Assembly (NCBI RefSeq): GCF_008360935.1
Contig: NZ_SRXO01000002.1
Coordinates: forward strand, 186,001-250,000
Origin: Siccirubricoccus phaeus
GTDB taxonomy: Bacteria > Pseudomonadota > Alphaproteobacteria > Acetobacterales > Acetobacteraceae
Length of the DNA: 64,000 nt
Direction: 5' to 3'
Below, one piece after another: positions 17,066 through 28,179 of this stretch. The stretch's first letter is position 1, and each line of letters starts with the position of its first letter. Both the position numbers and the translations under genes were made by a program. The notes beneath the pieces are model-generated. The model was not told the origin of the DNA. It did no database searches and was given only the letters and a program-made list of their open reading frames with translations.

Positions 17066-17407
17066 ATGAACAAGAGAACCGAAGCATGGAGAAATGAGTT
17101 TCCAAGTATCATTCCCTGGGCGTTGGCCGGATCGACTCCTAATTCGTTGGTCGCCGTTTCTTATGAAATCGATGTCCATGAGCCTCTTATCACGCTCAAG
17201 GCGCATTTTGGAACAAACCCGACGGAAGACGATTTGGATACCCTCGCTACGGCAGAGGCCGAAATCTTGGCGGCTATGCCGGACGAGGTTCGAACCAACT
17301 TGACTCACGCAGTGGTCCCGCCTGACGCAGAACCGGCGCCCCTGGCCGGAGGTTTCGCCTGGCGGCGGGGCGATCCGGAATGGCGGATGCCCACGAAGCC
17401 GGGCTGA
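17066..17407 (+). CDS. Candidate immunity protein for the upstream toxin
   Basis: 113-residue, acidic, no signal or membrane segment. The ATG at 17066 is 2 nt after the restored toxin stop codon, and its ribosome site GGAGGGAC overlaps the toxin end, so the two would be translated as a coupled pair. The core (NSLVAVSYEIDVHEPLITLK, NPTEDDLDTLATAEAEILAA) has an alternating strand-helix pattern seen in small immunity proteins, and a Trp/Arg/Pro-rich tail. Base composition is markedly less GC-rich than flanking genes, suggesting transfer. Function is inferred from position; no named family is certain. Confidence 0.55.
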   Translation: MNKRTEAWRNEFPSIIPWALAGSTPNSLVAVSYEIDVHEPLITLKAHFGTNPTEDDLDTLATAEAEILAAMPDEVRTNLTHAVVPPDAEPAPLAGGFAWRRGDPEWRMPTKPG

Positions 17408-17512
17408 CAGGCAGGAGGGCGGCCATCGTCATGGCTGTCCGATCGGCTTTCCGCCAATGGCGGCACATGAGCGGGAAGCGGCCCTTGCAATGCCCTAGCT
17501 TGCCCTTCCCCC

Positions 17513-17536
17513 AAAAACGAACGTATGTTTGTTTTT
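17513..17536. promoter_or_regulatory. 24-bp imperfect palindrome upstream of ivd, candidate operator
   Basis: Arms AAAAACGAACGT and ATGTTTGTTTTT match as an inverted repeat at 20 of 24 positions. It stands 36 bp before the ivd start in otherwise GC-rich DNA. Regulators of acyl-CoA and leucine catabolism (TetR-type or MerR-type LiuR) use comparable inverted repeats. Which protein binds is not shown. Confidence 0.5.
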
Positions 17537-17571
17537 AAGCCCGACCCGAAACGGCAAGCAGAGGGAACGCC

Positions 17572-18741
17572 ATGCGCAACGAGATCCCCGGCCTCGATTT
17601 CGGCCTCGGCGAGACCGCCGATGCGCTGCGCGACCAGGTCGCCGCCTTCGCCGCCGCCGAGATCGCGCCGCTGGCCGCCGAGACTGACCGCAGCAATGAA
17701 TTCCCCCTGCCGCTCTGGCGCAGGCTGGGGGAGATGGGGCTGCTCGGCATCACGGTGGAGGAGGAGTATGGCGGCGCCGGCATGGGTTACCTGGAACATG
17801 TCGTCGCCATGGAGGAGATCAGCCGCGCCTCCGCCTCGGTGGGGCTGTCCTACGGCGCGCATTCCAACCTCTGCGTCAACCAGATCCGCCGCAACGGCAA
17901 CGCGGCGCAGCGACGGCGATACCTGCCGAAGCTGATCAGCGGCGAGCATGTCGGCGCCCTGGCGATGAGCGAGCCGGGCGCGGGCAGCGACGTGGTTTCG
18001 ATGAAGCTGCGGGCGGAGAAGCGCGGCGACCGCTACCTGCTGAACGGCAACAAATTCTGGATCACCAACGGGCCGGATGCCGATGTGCTGGTGGTCTACG
18101 CCAAGACCGACCCGCAGGCCGGCGCGCGCGGCATCACCGCCTTCCTGATCGAGAAGGGGTTCAAGGGGTTCAGCACGGCGCAGAAGCTGGACAAGCTCGG
18201 CATGCGCGGCTCCAACACCTGCGAGCTGGTCTTCGTCGATTGCGAGGTGCCGGAGGAGAATGTGCTGGGCGCGGTCGGCCGCGGCGTGAACGTGCTGATG
18301 AGCGGCCTGGACTATGAGCGCGCGGTGCTGGCCGGCGGGCCGCTCGGCATCATGCGGGCCTGCCTGGACGTGGTGGTGCCCTATGTCCACGAACGCAAGC
18401 AGTTCGGCCAGGCGATCGGCGAGTTCCAGCTCATGCAGGGCAAGCTGGCCGACATGTACACGGTGATGAATGCGGCGCGGGCCTATGTGTACACCGTGGC
18501 GAAGGCTTGCGATGCCGGGCGGACCACGCGGAAGGATGCCGCCGGCGCCATCCTCTTTGCGGCGGAGAAGGCCACCTGGATGGCGCTGGAGGCGATCCAG
18601 TCCCTCGGCGGCAATGGCTACATCAACGACTACCCGGCGGGCCGCCTGCTGCGCGACGCCAAGCTTTACGAGATCGGCGCGGGCACCAGCGAGATCCGCC
18701 GCATGCTGATCGGCCGCGAACTCTTCGCCGAGACCGCCTGA
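17572..18741 (+). CDS. ivd: Isovaleryl-CoA dehydrogenase
   Basis: FAD enzyme of leucine catabolism: isovaleryl-CoA to 3-methylcrotonyl-CoA. 389 residues. Acyl-CoA dehydrogenase landmarks are [50 protein letters not shown] and C-terminal [20 protein letters not shown]. The motif [16 protein letters not shown] with Glu249 places the catalytic base where isovaleryl-CoA dehydrogenases have it, separating it from other short-chain enzymes. Stop overlaps the mccB start (TGATG), so the genes are co-translated. A palindromic operator candidate lies upstream. Confidence 0.93.
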   Translation: MRNEIPGLDFGLGETADALRDQVAAFAAAEIAPLAAETDRSNEFPLPLWRRLGEMGLLGITVEEEYGGAGMGYLEHVVAMEEISRASASVGLSYGAHSNLCVNQIRRNGNAAQRRRYLPKLISGEHVGALAMSEPGAGSDVVSMKLRAEKRGDRYLLNGNKFWITNGPDADVLVVYAKTDPQAGARGITAFLIEKGFKGFSTAQKLDKLGMRGSNTCELVFVDCEVPEENVLGAVGRGVNVLMSGLDYERAVLAGGPLGIMRACLDVVVPYVHERKQFGQAIGEFQLMQGKLADMYTVMNAARAYVYTVAKACDAGRTTRKDAAGAILFAAEKATWMALEAIQSLGGNGYINDYPAGRLLRDAKLYEIGAGTSEIRRMLIGRELFAETA

Positions 18742-20344
18742 TGCCGGTGCTGGAAAGCGCGCTGGACCCCCGCGGCGCGGAGGCGAAGGCGAATGCCGAA
18801 GCGATGCGGGCGCTGGTCGCCGAGCTGCGCGAGCGCGCCGAGGCGGTGCGCCAGGGCGGCGGCGAGGCGGCGCGGCAGCGGCACCTCTCCCGTGGCAAGC
18901 TGCTGCCACGGGACCGCATCAGGGCGCTGATCGACCCGGTCTCGCCTTTCCTCGAAATCGGCCAGCTCGCGGCGCAGGGGATGTATGGCGGGGAGGTGCC
19001 CTCGGCCGGCCTCATCACCGGCATCGGCCGCGTCTCCGGGCGCGAATGCGTCATCATCGCCAATGACGCCACGGTGAAGGGCGGCACCTACTACCCGGTC
19101 ACGGTAAAGAAGCATCTGCGGGCGCAGGAGATCGCTGAGCAGAACCGGCTGCCCTGCCTCTACCTGGTGGACAGCGGCGGGGCGAACCTGCCGAACCAGG
19201 ACGAGGTCTTCCCCGACCGCGAGCATTTCGGCCGCATCTTCTACAACCAGGCGCGGATGTCGGCTTCCGGCATTCCGCAGATCGCGGTGGTAATGGGGAG
19301 CTGCACTGCGGGCGGCGCCTATGTGCCGGCCATGTCGGATGAGAGCGTCATCGTCCGCAACCAGGGCACCATCTTCCTGGCCGGCCCGCCGCTGGTGAAG
19401 GCGGCGACGGGCGAGGTGGTGAGCGCGGAGGATCTCGGCGGCGCGGATGTGCACAGCCGCATCTCCGGCGTCACCGACCATTATGCGGAGAATGACGCGC
19501 ATGCCCTGGGCATCGCCCGCCGCATCGTGGCCAACCTGAACGCGGTCAAGCGCCCGCCGGTGGCGCTGCGCGAACCCGTCCCGCCACGCTATGCGGCCGA
19601 GGAGCTGTACAGCGTGGTGCCGGCCAATCTCCGCACGCCCTACGAGGTGCGGGAGGTGATCGCCCGGCTGGTGGACGGCAGCGAATTCGACGAGTTCAAG
19701 CGGCTCTACGGCCAGACCCTGGTCTGCGGCTTCGCGCATCTCTGGGGCTATCCCATCGGCATCGTCGCCAATAACGGCATCCTGTTCTCCGAGAGCGCGC
19801 AGAAGGGCGCGCATTTCATCGAGCTTTGCGCCCAGCGCGGCATTCCGCTGGTCTTCCTGCAGAACATCTCCGGCTTCATGGTGGGCCGCAAATACGAGGC
19901 GGGCGGTATCGCCAAGGATGGGGCGAAGATGGTCACGGCCGTCGCCACCGCCGCGGTGCCGAAATTCACCGTCATCATCGGCGGCAGCTTCGGCGCCGGC
20001 AATTACGGCATGTGCGGCCGCGCCTATTCGCCGCGCTTCCTCTGGATGTGGCCGAATGCGCGCATCGGCGTGATGGGTGGGGAGCAGGCGGCGAGCGTGC
20101 TCGCCACCGTGCGGCGCGACGGTATCGAGGGGCGCGGCGGCACTTGGCCTGTCGAGGCGGAGGAGGAATTCAAGGCGCCGATCCGCGCGCAGTATGAGGA
20201 GCAGGGCCATCCCTATTACGCCACGGCGCGGCTCTGGGATGACGGGGTGATCGACCCGGCAGAGACGCGGCGCGTCCTGGCCCTCGGCCTCTCCGCCGCG
20301 CTGAACGCGCCAATTCCCGAAACCCGCTTCGGCCTGTTCCGGAT

Positions 20345-20348
<4 letters not shown>
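18741..20348 (+). CDS. mccB: 3-methylcrotonyl-CoA carboxylase, carboxyltransferase (beta) subunit
   Basis: Transfers carboxybiotin CO2 to 3-methylcrotonyl-CoA in leucine degradation. 535 residues with two crotonase-fold halves: the N-terminal half carries [18 protein letters not shown] and [20 protein letters not shown]; the C-terminal half carries [20 protein letters not shown] and [20 protein letters not shown]. The last block is typical for MCC rather than propionyl-CoA carboxylase. The ATG overlaps the ivd stop by one base and the stop overlaps the mccA start (GTGA). Confidence 0.93.
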
Positions 20349-22345
<1,997 letters not shown>

Positions 22346-22347
22346 CC

Positions 22348-22467
22348 GAGGGAGGCTCTGCCTCCCTCGGGCTCTCCCCGCCAAAGGCCGAAGGGCCTTT
22401 GGAAACCTATAGTTTTGCGTCTCGGCCGACGGGTCCAAATTCAAGGCTCTGAGGGGCTTTCGGCCCT
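22348..22467. repeat. GGGCTCTGCCCC-family inverted repeat, copy 2, interrupted
   Basis: Begins right after the mccA stop with GAGGGAGGCTCTGCCTCCC, then CCCCGCCAAAGGCCGAAGGGC, the same layout as 6084-6238. The right arm begins with AGGGGCTTTCGGCCCT but is cut short exactly where TAGAGC elements start, suggesting that they inserted into it. Confidence 0.65.
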
Positions 22468-22518
22468 TAGAGCAGATCGCCGGAGGGCGGCATCGCCCGG
22501 AGGCGTGAATCTGCTCTA
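22468..22518. repeat. TAGAGC palindromic element, 51 bp, copy 1
   Basis: Bounded by TAGAGCAGAT and ATCTGCTCTA-type ends with an inner GC-rich hairpin (GCCGGAGGGCGGC region). It is the exact reverse complement, all 51 bases, of 48580-48630. It shares its right-hand CTA with the next element. Confidence 0.85.
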
Positions 22519-22622
22519 GAGCGTGATCGGTTGAGGTCGAATCGACCGAAACCGTGAATCCCGCGACCGAACAATGAGCTAGAGCGGGGCGGGTGAGCGC
22601 AGCTCAACCGATCCCGCTCTAG
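22517..22622. repeat. TAGAGC MITE-like element, 106 bp
   Basis: Terminal inverted repeats TAGAGCGTGATCGGTTGAG and CTCAACCGATCCCGCTCTA match at 18 of 19 positions. No coding capacity. A diverged copy is at 40028-40132. Lies between mccA and the convergent ThDP enzyme gene. Confidence 0.8.
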
Positions 22623-22642
22623 CGGGTGGAGTTTGAGGAGGG

Positions 22643-24271
22643 CTACTCCGCCGCGAGGCGCCGCGGCAGCACCGCTTCCAGCGAGGTCCGCACCACGATG
22701 GCACCCGGCCCCGGGGCGCGCAGCGCCGCTTCCAGCGCCGGGAACTCCGCCTTGCTCTCCACCCGCGTCACCGGTACGCGGAAGGCGGCGCACCATTGGG
22801 CGAAATCCGGGTTGATCAGCATGGTGCCGGCGACCCGGCCGGGATGCGCCTTCTCCTGATGGATGCGGATGCTGGCATAGGCGCCGTTGTCGGAGAGGAT
22901 GAGTTTCAGCGGCGCGCCGCGGGCGACGGCGACGGCCAGCTCGCCCCCCGTCATCAGCGCGCCGCCATCGCCGACCAGGCCGAAGACCGGGCGGTCCGGG
23001 CAGCGCAGCGCGGCGGCGACGGCGGCCGGCACGCCGAAGCCCATGGCGCCGGAGACCGGGCAGAGCAGGCGCTGCGGCGGCGTCCAGGCCACCTTGCGGT
23101 AGAAGGGCGCGCCGAAGGTGCCGGCATCCAGCGTCACGATGGCGTCGGGCGGCGCGACGCGCTCGATCAGCTTGGCCACTTCGGCGAAGGCGATGCCATC
23201 CGCATGCTGGGTCGGCACCACCTGGCAATCCGCCACATGCAGCTGCCGCAGCCGGGCATTCCAGGCGGCGCGGGCGGGCGGGGCGGCGGGCGTCTCGCCG
23301 GCAAGCGCCGCGATGGTGGCCTGGGCATCGGCGGCGATGGCCAGCTCCGCCGGGAAGAGCCAGCCGAGGAAGCGCGGATCGGCGCAGACATGCACCAGGC
23401 GCTGGCCGGGGGCGGGCCAGCTCCAGCCCTGGGTGGTGATGTCCGTCAGGCGGGTGCCGAGGGCGAGGACCAGATCGGCCGAGGCGAAGGCCTCCCGCTG
23501 CGCATCCGGGTTCCTGAGGCCGAGATCGCCGGCATAGAGCGGATGGCGGTTGTCGAAGAGGTCCTGGCGGCGGAAGGAGACGGCGACGGGCAGCTGCCAG
23601 GCCTCGGCGAAGCCGCGCAGGGCGGCGCGGCCGGAGTCGGATTCGAAGCCATGGCCGGCCAGCAGGATGGGCCGCTCCGCGCCGCGCAGCAGCCCGGCCA
23701 GCCGGGCGGCGTCAGCAGGGGAGGGCGGCAGGGGGGAGGGCAGGGTGGCGGGCAGCAGCGGCGCCCGGCACTCCATGGCCAGCACATCCTCCGGCAGGGA
23801 GAGCACCACCGGGCCGGGCACCCCGCCCATGGCCATGGCATAGGCGCGGGCGATGAATTCCGGGGCCTGGTCGGGGTCGGTCAGCTCGCCCACCCACTTC
23901 GCCACGCCGCGGAACATGTTGGCGTAGTCGATCTCCTGGAAGGCGTTGCGGCGCAGGTCGCGCTTCTCCACCTGGCCGATCAGCAGGATGAAGGGGGTGG
24001 CGTCCTGCTCCGCGGTGTGGACGGCGATGCTCGCATTGCAGGCGCCGGGCCCGCGGGAGACCAGCGCGACGCCGGGCCGGCCAGTCAGCTTGGCATCCGC
24101 CACCGCCATGAAGCCGGCGCCGCCCTCCGAGCGGCAGGTGACGAGATCGACGCGGTTATGGGCGTGCAGCGCGTCCAGCAGGGCGATGTAGCTCTCGCCG
24201 GGGACGCAGAAGGCGCGGTCGATGCCCTGCGCGGCCAGGAATTCGATGATGCGTTCGGCGGCTGTGGGCAT
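22643..24271 (-). CDS. Thiamine diphosphate-dependent enzyme, acetolactate synthase-like
   Basis: 542 residues with the three domains of ThDP enzymes: N-terminal Pyr domain with the activating Glu49 in TCRSEGGAGFMA, central domain, and C-terminal PP domain with the cofactor motif GDGGALMTGGELAVAV to LSDN. ATG 24271 is preceded by AAGGAGCGCC; a longer frame is rejected. Similar to catabolic acetolactate synthase or uncharacterised decarboxylases, but no regulatory subunit gene (ilvN) is next to it, so it is not the ordinary IlvB. Substrate cannot be assigned. Confidence 0.82.
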   Translation of the reverse strand: MPTAAERIIEFLAAQGIDRAFCVPGESYIALLDALHAHNRVDLVTCRSEGGAGFMAVADAKLTGRPGVALVSRGPGACNASIAVHTAEQDATPFILLIGQVEKRDLRRNAFQEIDYANMFRGVAKWVGELTDPDQAPEFIARAYAMAMGGVPGPVVLSLPEDVLAMECRAPLLPATLPSPLPPSPADAARLAGLLRGAERPILLAGHGFESDSGRAALRGFAEAWQLPVAVSFRRQDLFDNRHPLYAGDLGLRNPDAQREAFASADLVLALGTRLTDITTQGWSWPAPGQRLVHVCADPRFLGWLFPAELAIAADAQATIAALAGETPAAPPARAAWNARLRQLHVADCQVVPTQHADGIAFAEVAKLIERVAPPDAIVTLDAGTFGAPFYRKVAWTPPQRLLCPVSGAMGFGVPAAVAAALRCPDRPVFGLVGDGGALMTGGELAVAVARGAPLKLILSDNGAYASIRIHQEKAHPGRVAGTMLINPDFAQWCAAFRVPVTRVESKAEFPALEAALRAPGPGAIVVRTSLEAVLPRRLAAE

Positions 24272-24392
24272 GGGGCGCTCCTTGGACCGGGCCTGGGTAG
24301 CGCGGGTGGCCGAGGTTGCAAAGATCGGGGGCTCCCCATTGGCGGCAGTGCCGCCGATCCGCCTCCGGACCTCGTGCCTCGGCGGCGAGTCC

Positions 24393-24926
24393 TCAGCGGC
24401 CCACCGGCTCCATCCGCACCACCGCATCCGTGGCGGCGGGCGGCGGGGCCGGGGGCGGCGGGGCGGGCGGCTGGGAGAAGGCGGAAACGTCATGCCCGGC
24501 CTGGCCGGTCATCGGCGTCATGGTGGCCTGCGGGCGGCGCATGCAGCCGCGGATGATGGGTGCGCAGACGCCATCCGTCCCGATCGGGCGGTCGTTGTTG
24601 CCGCTGTAGAACACGCTGTGCACGCGGCCATCCACCAGGCGCATGTTCGCGCTGCAATTGGAGCCGCTGGCGCCGATCTGGTAGCCGCCGCCGATGATCG
24701 GCAGCGTGACCTGGACGCCGCCCGTGACATCGCTCTTGTAGATATAGGTGAAGACTTCCGTGCGGTCGTCGATGCGGCTGGATTTGTCGGGGACGCCGGC
24801 GCAGCTCTGCAGATCGGCCGAACTCATCCCGACGAGGCTGAGCTGTGCCTCATGCGCCAGGCGCGACTCCTGATGGCCGCAGCTTGCGAAGCATACGGGC
24901 AGGGCGAGCAGGACGAGCCGCTTCAT
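24393..24926 (-). CDS. Hypothetical lipoprotein with BamE/OmlA-like motif
   Basis: 177 residues. The signal MKRLVLLALPVCFASCGHQ ends in a lipobox (FASC), so the protein is lipid-anchored in the envelope. LVGMSSADLQSCAGVPDKSS resembles the G-M-S...G-x-P turn of small BamE-like outer-membrane lipoproteins. Six cysteines in all, including the lipidated one. The tail is Pro/Ala-rich. It is transcribed toward the ThDP enzyme gene with a 121-bp gap; no functional link is evident. Confidence 0.65.
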   Translation of the reverse strand: MKRLVLLALPVCFASCGHQESRLAHEAQLSLVGMSSADLQSCAGVPDKSSRIDDRTEVFTYIYKSDVTGGVQVTLPIIGGGYQIGASGSNCSANMRLVDGRVHSVFYSGNNDRPIGTDGVCAPIIRGCMRRPQATMTPMTGQAGHDVSAFSQPPAPPPPAPPPAATDAVVRMEPVGR

Positions 24927-25416
24927 GACGCCTCCACGGTTCGGAAGGCTGCCGGTATGGGCCCGGGCCCGCTGACCGGAGAAGGGCCGGCCGGCGGTTT
25001 CACAGGTTTATGAAGCGGCAGGACTATAATGCCATGATGGCCGGAACGGCCGGCCCCGCCGGGGCCTTGGGCAGCGGCGCTTGCCTGAGCGGCCGGGTCG
25101 CGCCAACGCCCGGCCGAGACTGCGACGGGTGTCGTCGCCATTGCTCCCGGCGCGGGGTGAGTGGAGCAGCGCCCTCGCCATAGTCACTGCCTCTCCCTCG
25201 GCCCGGCCACGGCAGGCCCGCGAAGGATCGGGCAGCGGCCGAACCGGCGCGGCCAGGATGGCGAAGCCGTTGCCGGGGTGTAAATACAAGGCGGCACGGT
25301 GCGCCGCCCTTGGGGCCGCGCCAGGCCGCCGTCCCGCCTCCGGGCCAGCGCCGCTTGACGCGGGGCGCCCGGCTTCCCATGGTCCGCCGCCTTCCCAACC
25401 AGGAGCTTATGCTGCG
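24927..25416. other. Intergenic region upstream of thrS
   Basis: 490 bp between divergent genes. Several GC-rich inverted repeats are present: one near 25032-25068, and another where AAGGCGGC (25290-25297) pairs with GCCGCCCTT (25305-25313). These could form a leader structure for thrS. No gene or known riboswitch is recognised. A candidate promoter is listed separately. Confidence 0.4.
25355..25383 (+). promoter_or_regulatory. thrS: Candidate thrS promoter
   Basis: TTGACG at 25355-25360, 17-bp spacer, then CATGGT, a weak -10. It would place the transcript start shortly before the ribosome site AGGAGC at 25401. The same CTTGACGCGG string starts the ffh promoter candidate at 28003. Confidence 0.35.
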
Positions 25417-27375
25417 ATGCCTGCGATCACGCTGCCCGACGGGTCCGTCCGCGCCTTCGATGGGCCGGTGACGGGCACTACCGTCGCCGCGGCGATCGGC
25501 CCGGGCCTCGCCAAGGCCGCCCTCGCGATGCAGGTGGATGGGGTGACGAAGGATCTGGCGACGCCGATCGAGCGCGACGCCAGCATCCGCTTCATCACCC
25601 GCCGCGACCCTGAGGCGCTGGAGATGATCCGCCACGATGCCGCCCATGTGCTGGCCGAGGCGGTGCAGGCGCTCTACCCCGGCACCCAGGTGACGATCGG
25701 GCCTGCCATCGAGAACGGCTTCTACTACGACTTCGCCCGCAACGAGCCCTTCACGCCGGAGGATTTCCCGAAGATCGAGGCGAAGATGCGGGAGATCGTC
25801 GCCCGCAACGCGCCCTTCGTACGGAGCGTGATGCCGCGCCAGGAAGCCATCGCCTTCTTTGAGGCGAAGGGGGAGAAGTACAAGGCGCAGCTCATCCAGG
25901 ACCTGCCGGAGAGCGAGGAGATCAGCCTCTACTCCCAGGGCGACTGGATCGACCTTTGCCGCGGCCCGCATATGCGCGGCACGGGGGATGTCGGCACCGC
26001 CTTCAAGCTGATGAAGGTGGCCGGCGCCTATTGGCGCGGCGACCACCGCAACGCCATGCTGTCCCGCATCTACGGCACCGCCTGGCGCGACCAGAAGGAG
26101 CTGGACGCCTATCTTCACCAGCTGGAGGAGGCGGAGAAGCGCGACCACCGCAGGATCGGCAAGGAGATGGACCTCTTCCATCTGCAGGAGGAGGCGGTGG
26201 GCAGCGTCTTCTGGCACCCCAAGGGCTGGAAGCTCTACCGGGTGCTGGAGGATTACATGCGCCGCCGGCTGGATGCGCATGACTACCGGGAGGTGCGGAC
26301 GCCGCAGCTCGTGGACCGGCGGCTCTGGGAGGCCTCCGGCCATTGGGAGAAATTCCGCGAGCACATGTTCATCGCCCGGGTCGAGGACGAGGACGAGAAG
26401 GACCGCATCCTCGCCCTGAAGCCGATGAACTGCCCCTGCCATGTGCAGATCTTCAACCAGGGGCTCCGCAGCTACCGGGAGCTGCCGCTGCGCATGGCGG
26501 AGTTCGGAAGCTGCCACCGCTACGAGCCGTCCGGCGCGCTGCACGGCATCATGCGCGTCCGCGCCTTCACCCAGGATGATGCGCACATCTTCTGCACGGA
26601 ATCGCAGATCGCCAGCGAGACCGTCGCCTTCGTCGCGCTGCTCTCCGCCATCTACCGCGATCTGGGCTTCGAGAGCTTCCGGGTGAAGTTCAGCGACCGG
26701 CCGGCGACCCGCGCAGGCACGGATGAGGTCTGGGACCAGGCGGAGGGCGCCCTCAAGGAGGCCTGCCGGATCGCCGGCGTCGAGTACACGCTGAACCCGG
26801 GGGAGGGCGCCTTCTACGGCCCGAAGCTGGAATTCGTCCTGCGCGACGCCATCGGCCGGGACTGGCAATGCGGCACGCTGCAGGTGGATTTCGTGCTGCC
26901 GGAACGGCTCGGCGCCGAATACGTCGCGGAGGACGGATCGCGGAAGCGGCCGGTCATGCTCCATCGCGCCATCCTCGGCAGCTTCGAGCGCTTCATCGGC
27001 ATCCTGATCGAGCAGCATGCCGGGCGTTTCCCGCTCTGGCTCTCCCCGGTGCAGGTGGTGGTGACGACCATCGTCTCGGACGCCGATGACTTCGCGCGCG
27101 AGGCGGCGGCGGCGCTGCAGGCGGCCGGGCTGCGCGTTGACCTCGATCTGCGGAACGAGAAGATCAACCGCAAGGTCGTGGACCATATCGACCAGCGCGT
27201 GCCGGTGCTGGCGGTGGTCGGAAGGCGGGAGGCGGAGGACCGGAGCCTGGTGCTGCGCCGCCTGCCGGGCCGCGAGCAGGTGACCCTGCCGCTCGCCGAA
27301 GCCGTTGCCCAGCTTGCCGTTGAGGCGACGCCGCCCGATTTGGCGGCAACCTCACGGAAGGTTGCATCGGCGTGA
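25417..27375 (+). CDS. thrS: Threonyl-tRNA synthetase
   Basis: Charges tRNA-Thr. 652 residues. Domains in order: TGS (residues 1-60, [20 protein letters not shown]), editing/SAD domain with [11 protein letters not shown] and [10 protein letters not shown], class II catalytic core with zinc ligands in MNCPCH, motif 2 region [20 protein letters not shown], motif 3 [15 protein letters not shown], then the anticodon-binding domain from about residue 545. The ATG at 25417 matches the family start; the open frame upstream is GC artefact. It is followed by infC in the same direction, as in many bacteria. Confidence 0.96.
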   Translation: MPAITLPDGSVRAFDGPVTGTTVAAAIGPGLAKAALAMQVDGVTKDLATPIERDASIRFITRRDPEALEMIRHDAAHVLAEAVQALYPGTQVTIGPAIENGFYYDFARNEPFTPEDFPKIEAKMREIVARNAPFVRSVMPRQEAIAFFEAKGEKYKAQLIQDLPESEEISLYSQGDWIDLCRGPHMRGTGDVGTAFKLMKVAGAYWRGDHRNAMLSRIYGTAWRDQKELDAYLHQLEEAEKRDHRRIGKEMDLFHLQEEAVGSVFWHPKGWKLYRVLEDYMRRRLDAHDYREVRTPQLVDRRLWEASGHWEKFREHMFIARVEDEDEKDRILALKPMNCPCHVQIFNQGLRSYRELPLRMAEFGSCHRYEPSGALHGIMRVRAFTQDDAHIFCTESQIASETVAFVALLSAIYRDLGFESFRVKFSDRPATRAGTDEVWDQAEGALKEACRIAGVEYTLNPGEGAFYGPKLEFVLRDAIGRDWQCGTLQVDFVLPERLGAEYVAEDGSRKRPVMLHRAILGSFERFIGILIEQHAGRFPLWLSPVQVVVTTIVSDADDFAREAAAALQAAGLRVDLDLRNEKINRKVVDHIDQRVPVLAVVGRREAEDRSLVLRRLPGREQVTLPLAEAVAQLAVEATPPDLAATSRKVASA

Positions 27376-27396
27376 GGCAGGCCCCATAAGTTACGC

Positions 27397-27418
27397 TTCC
27401 CCCTGGAGGGGGAAATTT
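27397..27418 (+). terminator. Hairpin between thrS and infC
   Basis: Perfect arms TTCCCCCT and AGGGGGAA around GG, followed by ATTT. It lies 22 bp after the thrS stop codon and 14 bp before the infC ribosome site. A weak terminator or attenuator that could let infC expression differ from thrS. Confidence 0.45.
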
Positions 27419-27431
27419 CCGTCACAGCCAC

Positions 27432-27445
27432 AGGAGACGACCATA
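27432..27445 (+). promoter_or_regulatory. infC: Ribosome site and AUA start of infC
   Basis: AGGAG at 27432-27436 is followed by 6 nt and then ATA (27443-27445). No ATG, GTG or TTG occurs in frame near it. Rare start codons on infC are known to let IF3 repress its own translation. Confidence 0.75.
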
Positions 27446-27982
27446 GCACGAGGTCCCATTCCGAATCAGCCGCCAACGCGCGACGGCCCGCGGGTCAATG
27501 AGGAAATCCGCGTTCCGCAGGTGCGGCTGATCGACCAGAACGGCGAGATGATCGGCGTGATGTCCGCCCGCGACGCTTTGCTGCGCGCCTATGAGGTGGG
27601 CATGGATCTGCTGGAGATCAGTCCCAACGCCGTCCCGCCCGTCTGCAAGATTACCGACTACGGCAAGTACAAATACGAGCAGCAGAAGAAGGCCAACGAG
27701 GCCCGCAAGAAGCAGAAAATCGTCGAAATCAAGGAAGTCAAGGTTCGCCCGAACATCGACGACCATGATTACGACGTGAAGATGCGCCAGATGAAGAGCT
27801 TCATCGGCGAAGGTGACAAGGTGAAGGTCACCCTGCGGTTCCGTGGGCGCGAAATGGCGCACCAGGACCTTGGCATCAAGGTGCTGGAGCGGATCCGGAC
27901 CGAGCTCGGCGAGACCATCAAGGTCGAGCAGATGCCGCGGCTCGAGAATCGGCAGATGATCATGGTGCTGGCGCCGAAATAG
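27443..27982 (+). CDS. infC: Translation initiation factor IF-3
   Basis: 179 residues. N-terminal domain begins [20 protein letters not shown] and includes [20 protein letters not shown] and [20 protein letters not shown]. The linker is Lys-rich ([11 protein letters not shown]). C-terminal 30S-binding domain includes [20 protein letters not shown]. Starting at ATA 27443 gives a full-length protein of normal size; the first internal ATG would delete much of the N-terminal domain. Binds the 30S subunit and proofreads the start codon, so the AUA start implies negative autoregulation. Confidence 0.93.
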   Translation: MARGPIPNQPPTRDGPRVNEEIRVPQVRLIDQNGEMIGVMSARDALLRAYEVGMDLLEISPNAVPPVCKITDYGKYKYEQQKKANEARKKQKIVEIKEVKVRPNIDDHDYDVKMRQMKSFIGEGDKVKVTLRFRGREMAHQDLGIKVLERIRTELGETIKVEQMPRLENRQMIMVLAPK

Positions 27983-28002
27983 GCTTCTCCCTCGCCGCCT
28001 GC

Positions 28003-28031
28003 TTGACGCGGGCGGCCAGGGGGCCTAATCG
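28003..28031 (+). promoter_or_regulatory. ffh: Candidate promoter of the ffh-rplS cluster
   Basis: TTGACG (28003-28008), 17-bp spacer, TAATCG. The -35 is good, the -10 weak. It lies 21 bp after the infC stop and 150 bp before ffh. Confidence 0.3.
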
Positions 28032-28179
28032 GCCGCCTTTCCGGGCCTGGCCCGGATTCCGATGGTCCCCCCGCCGGGCGGGGGGCTCCCGCCGCTCCGC
28101 GAAGGCTCGCGCAGCGGCGCGTTTTCGTTTGGGGGCAATCCCGCCCCCAGAGGCAGGGTGGGCAGGCAGGCAGGCCGCG

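Noticed and set aside
16893-17105. Minus-strand 70-codon frame in the toxin patch
   Set aside because: No ribosome site, and it overlaps the restored toxin C-terminus and the immunity start on the plus strand, which fit much better.
24927-25416. Possible riboswitch or T-box leader for thrS
   Set aside because: Only generic GC-rich hairpins are visible; T-boxes are not expected in proteobacteria and no conserved T-box sequence was found.
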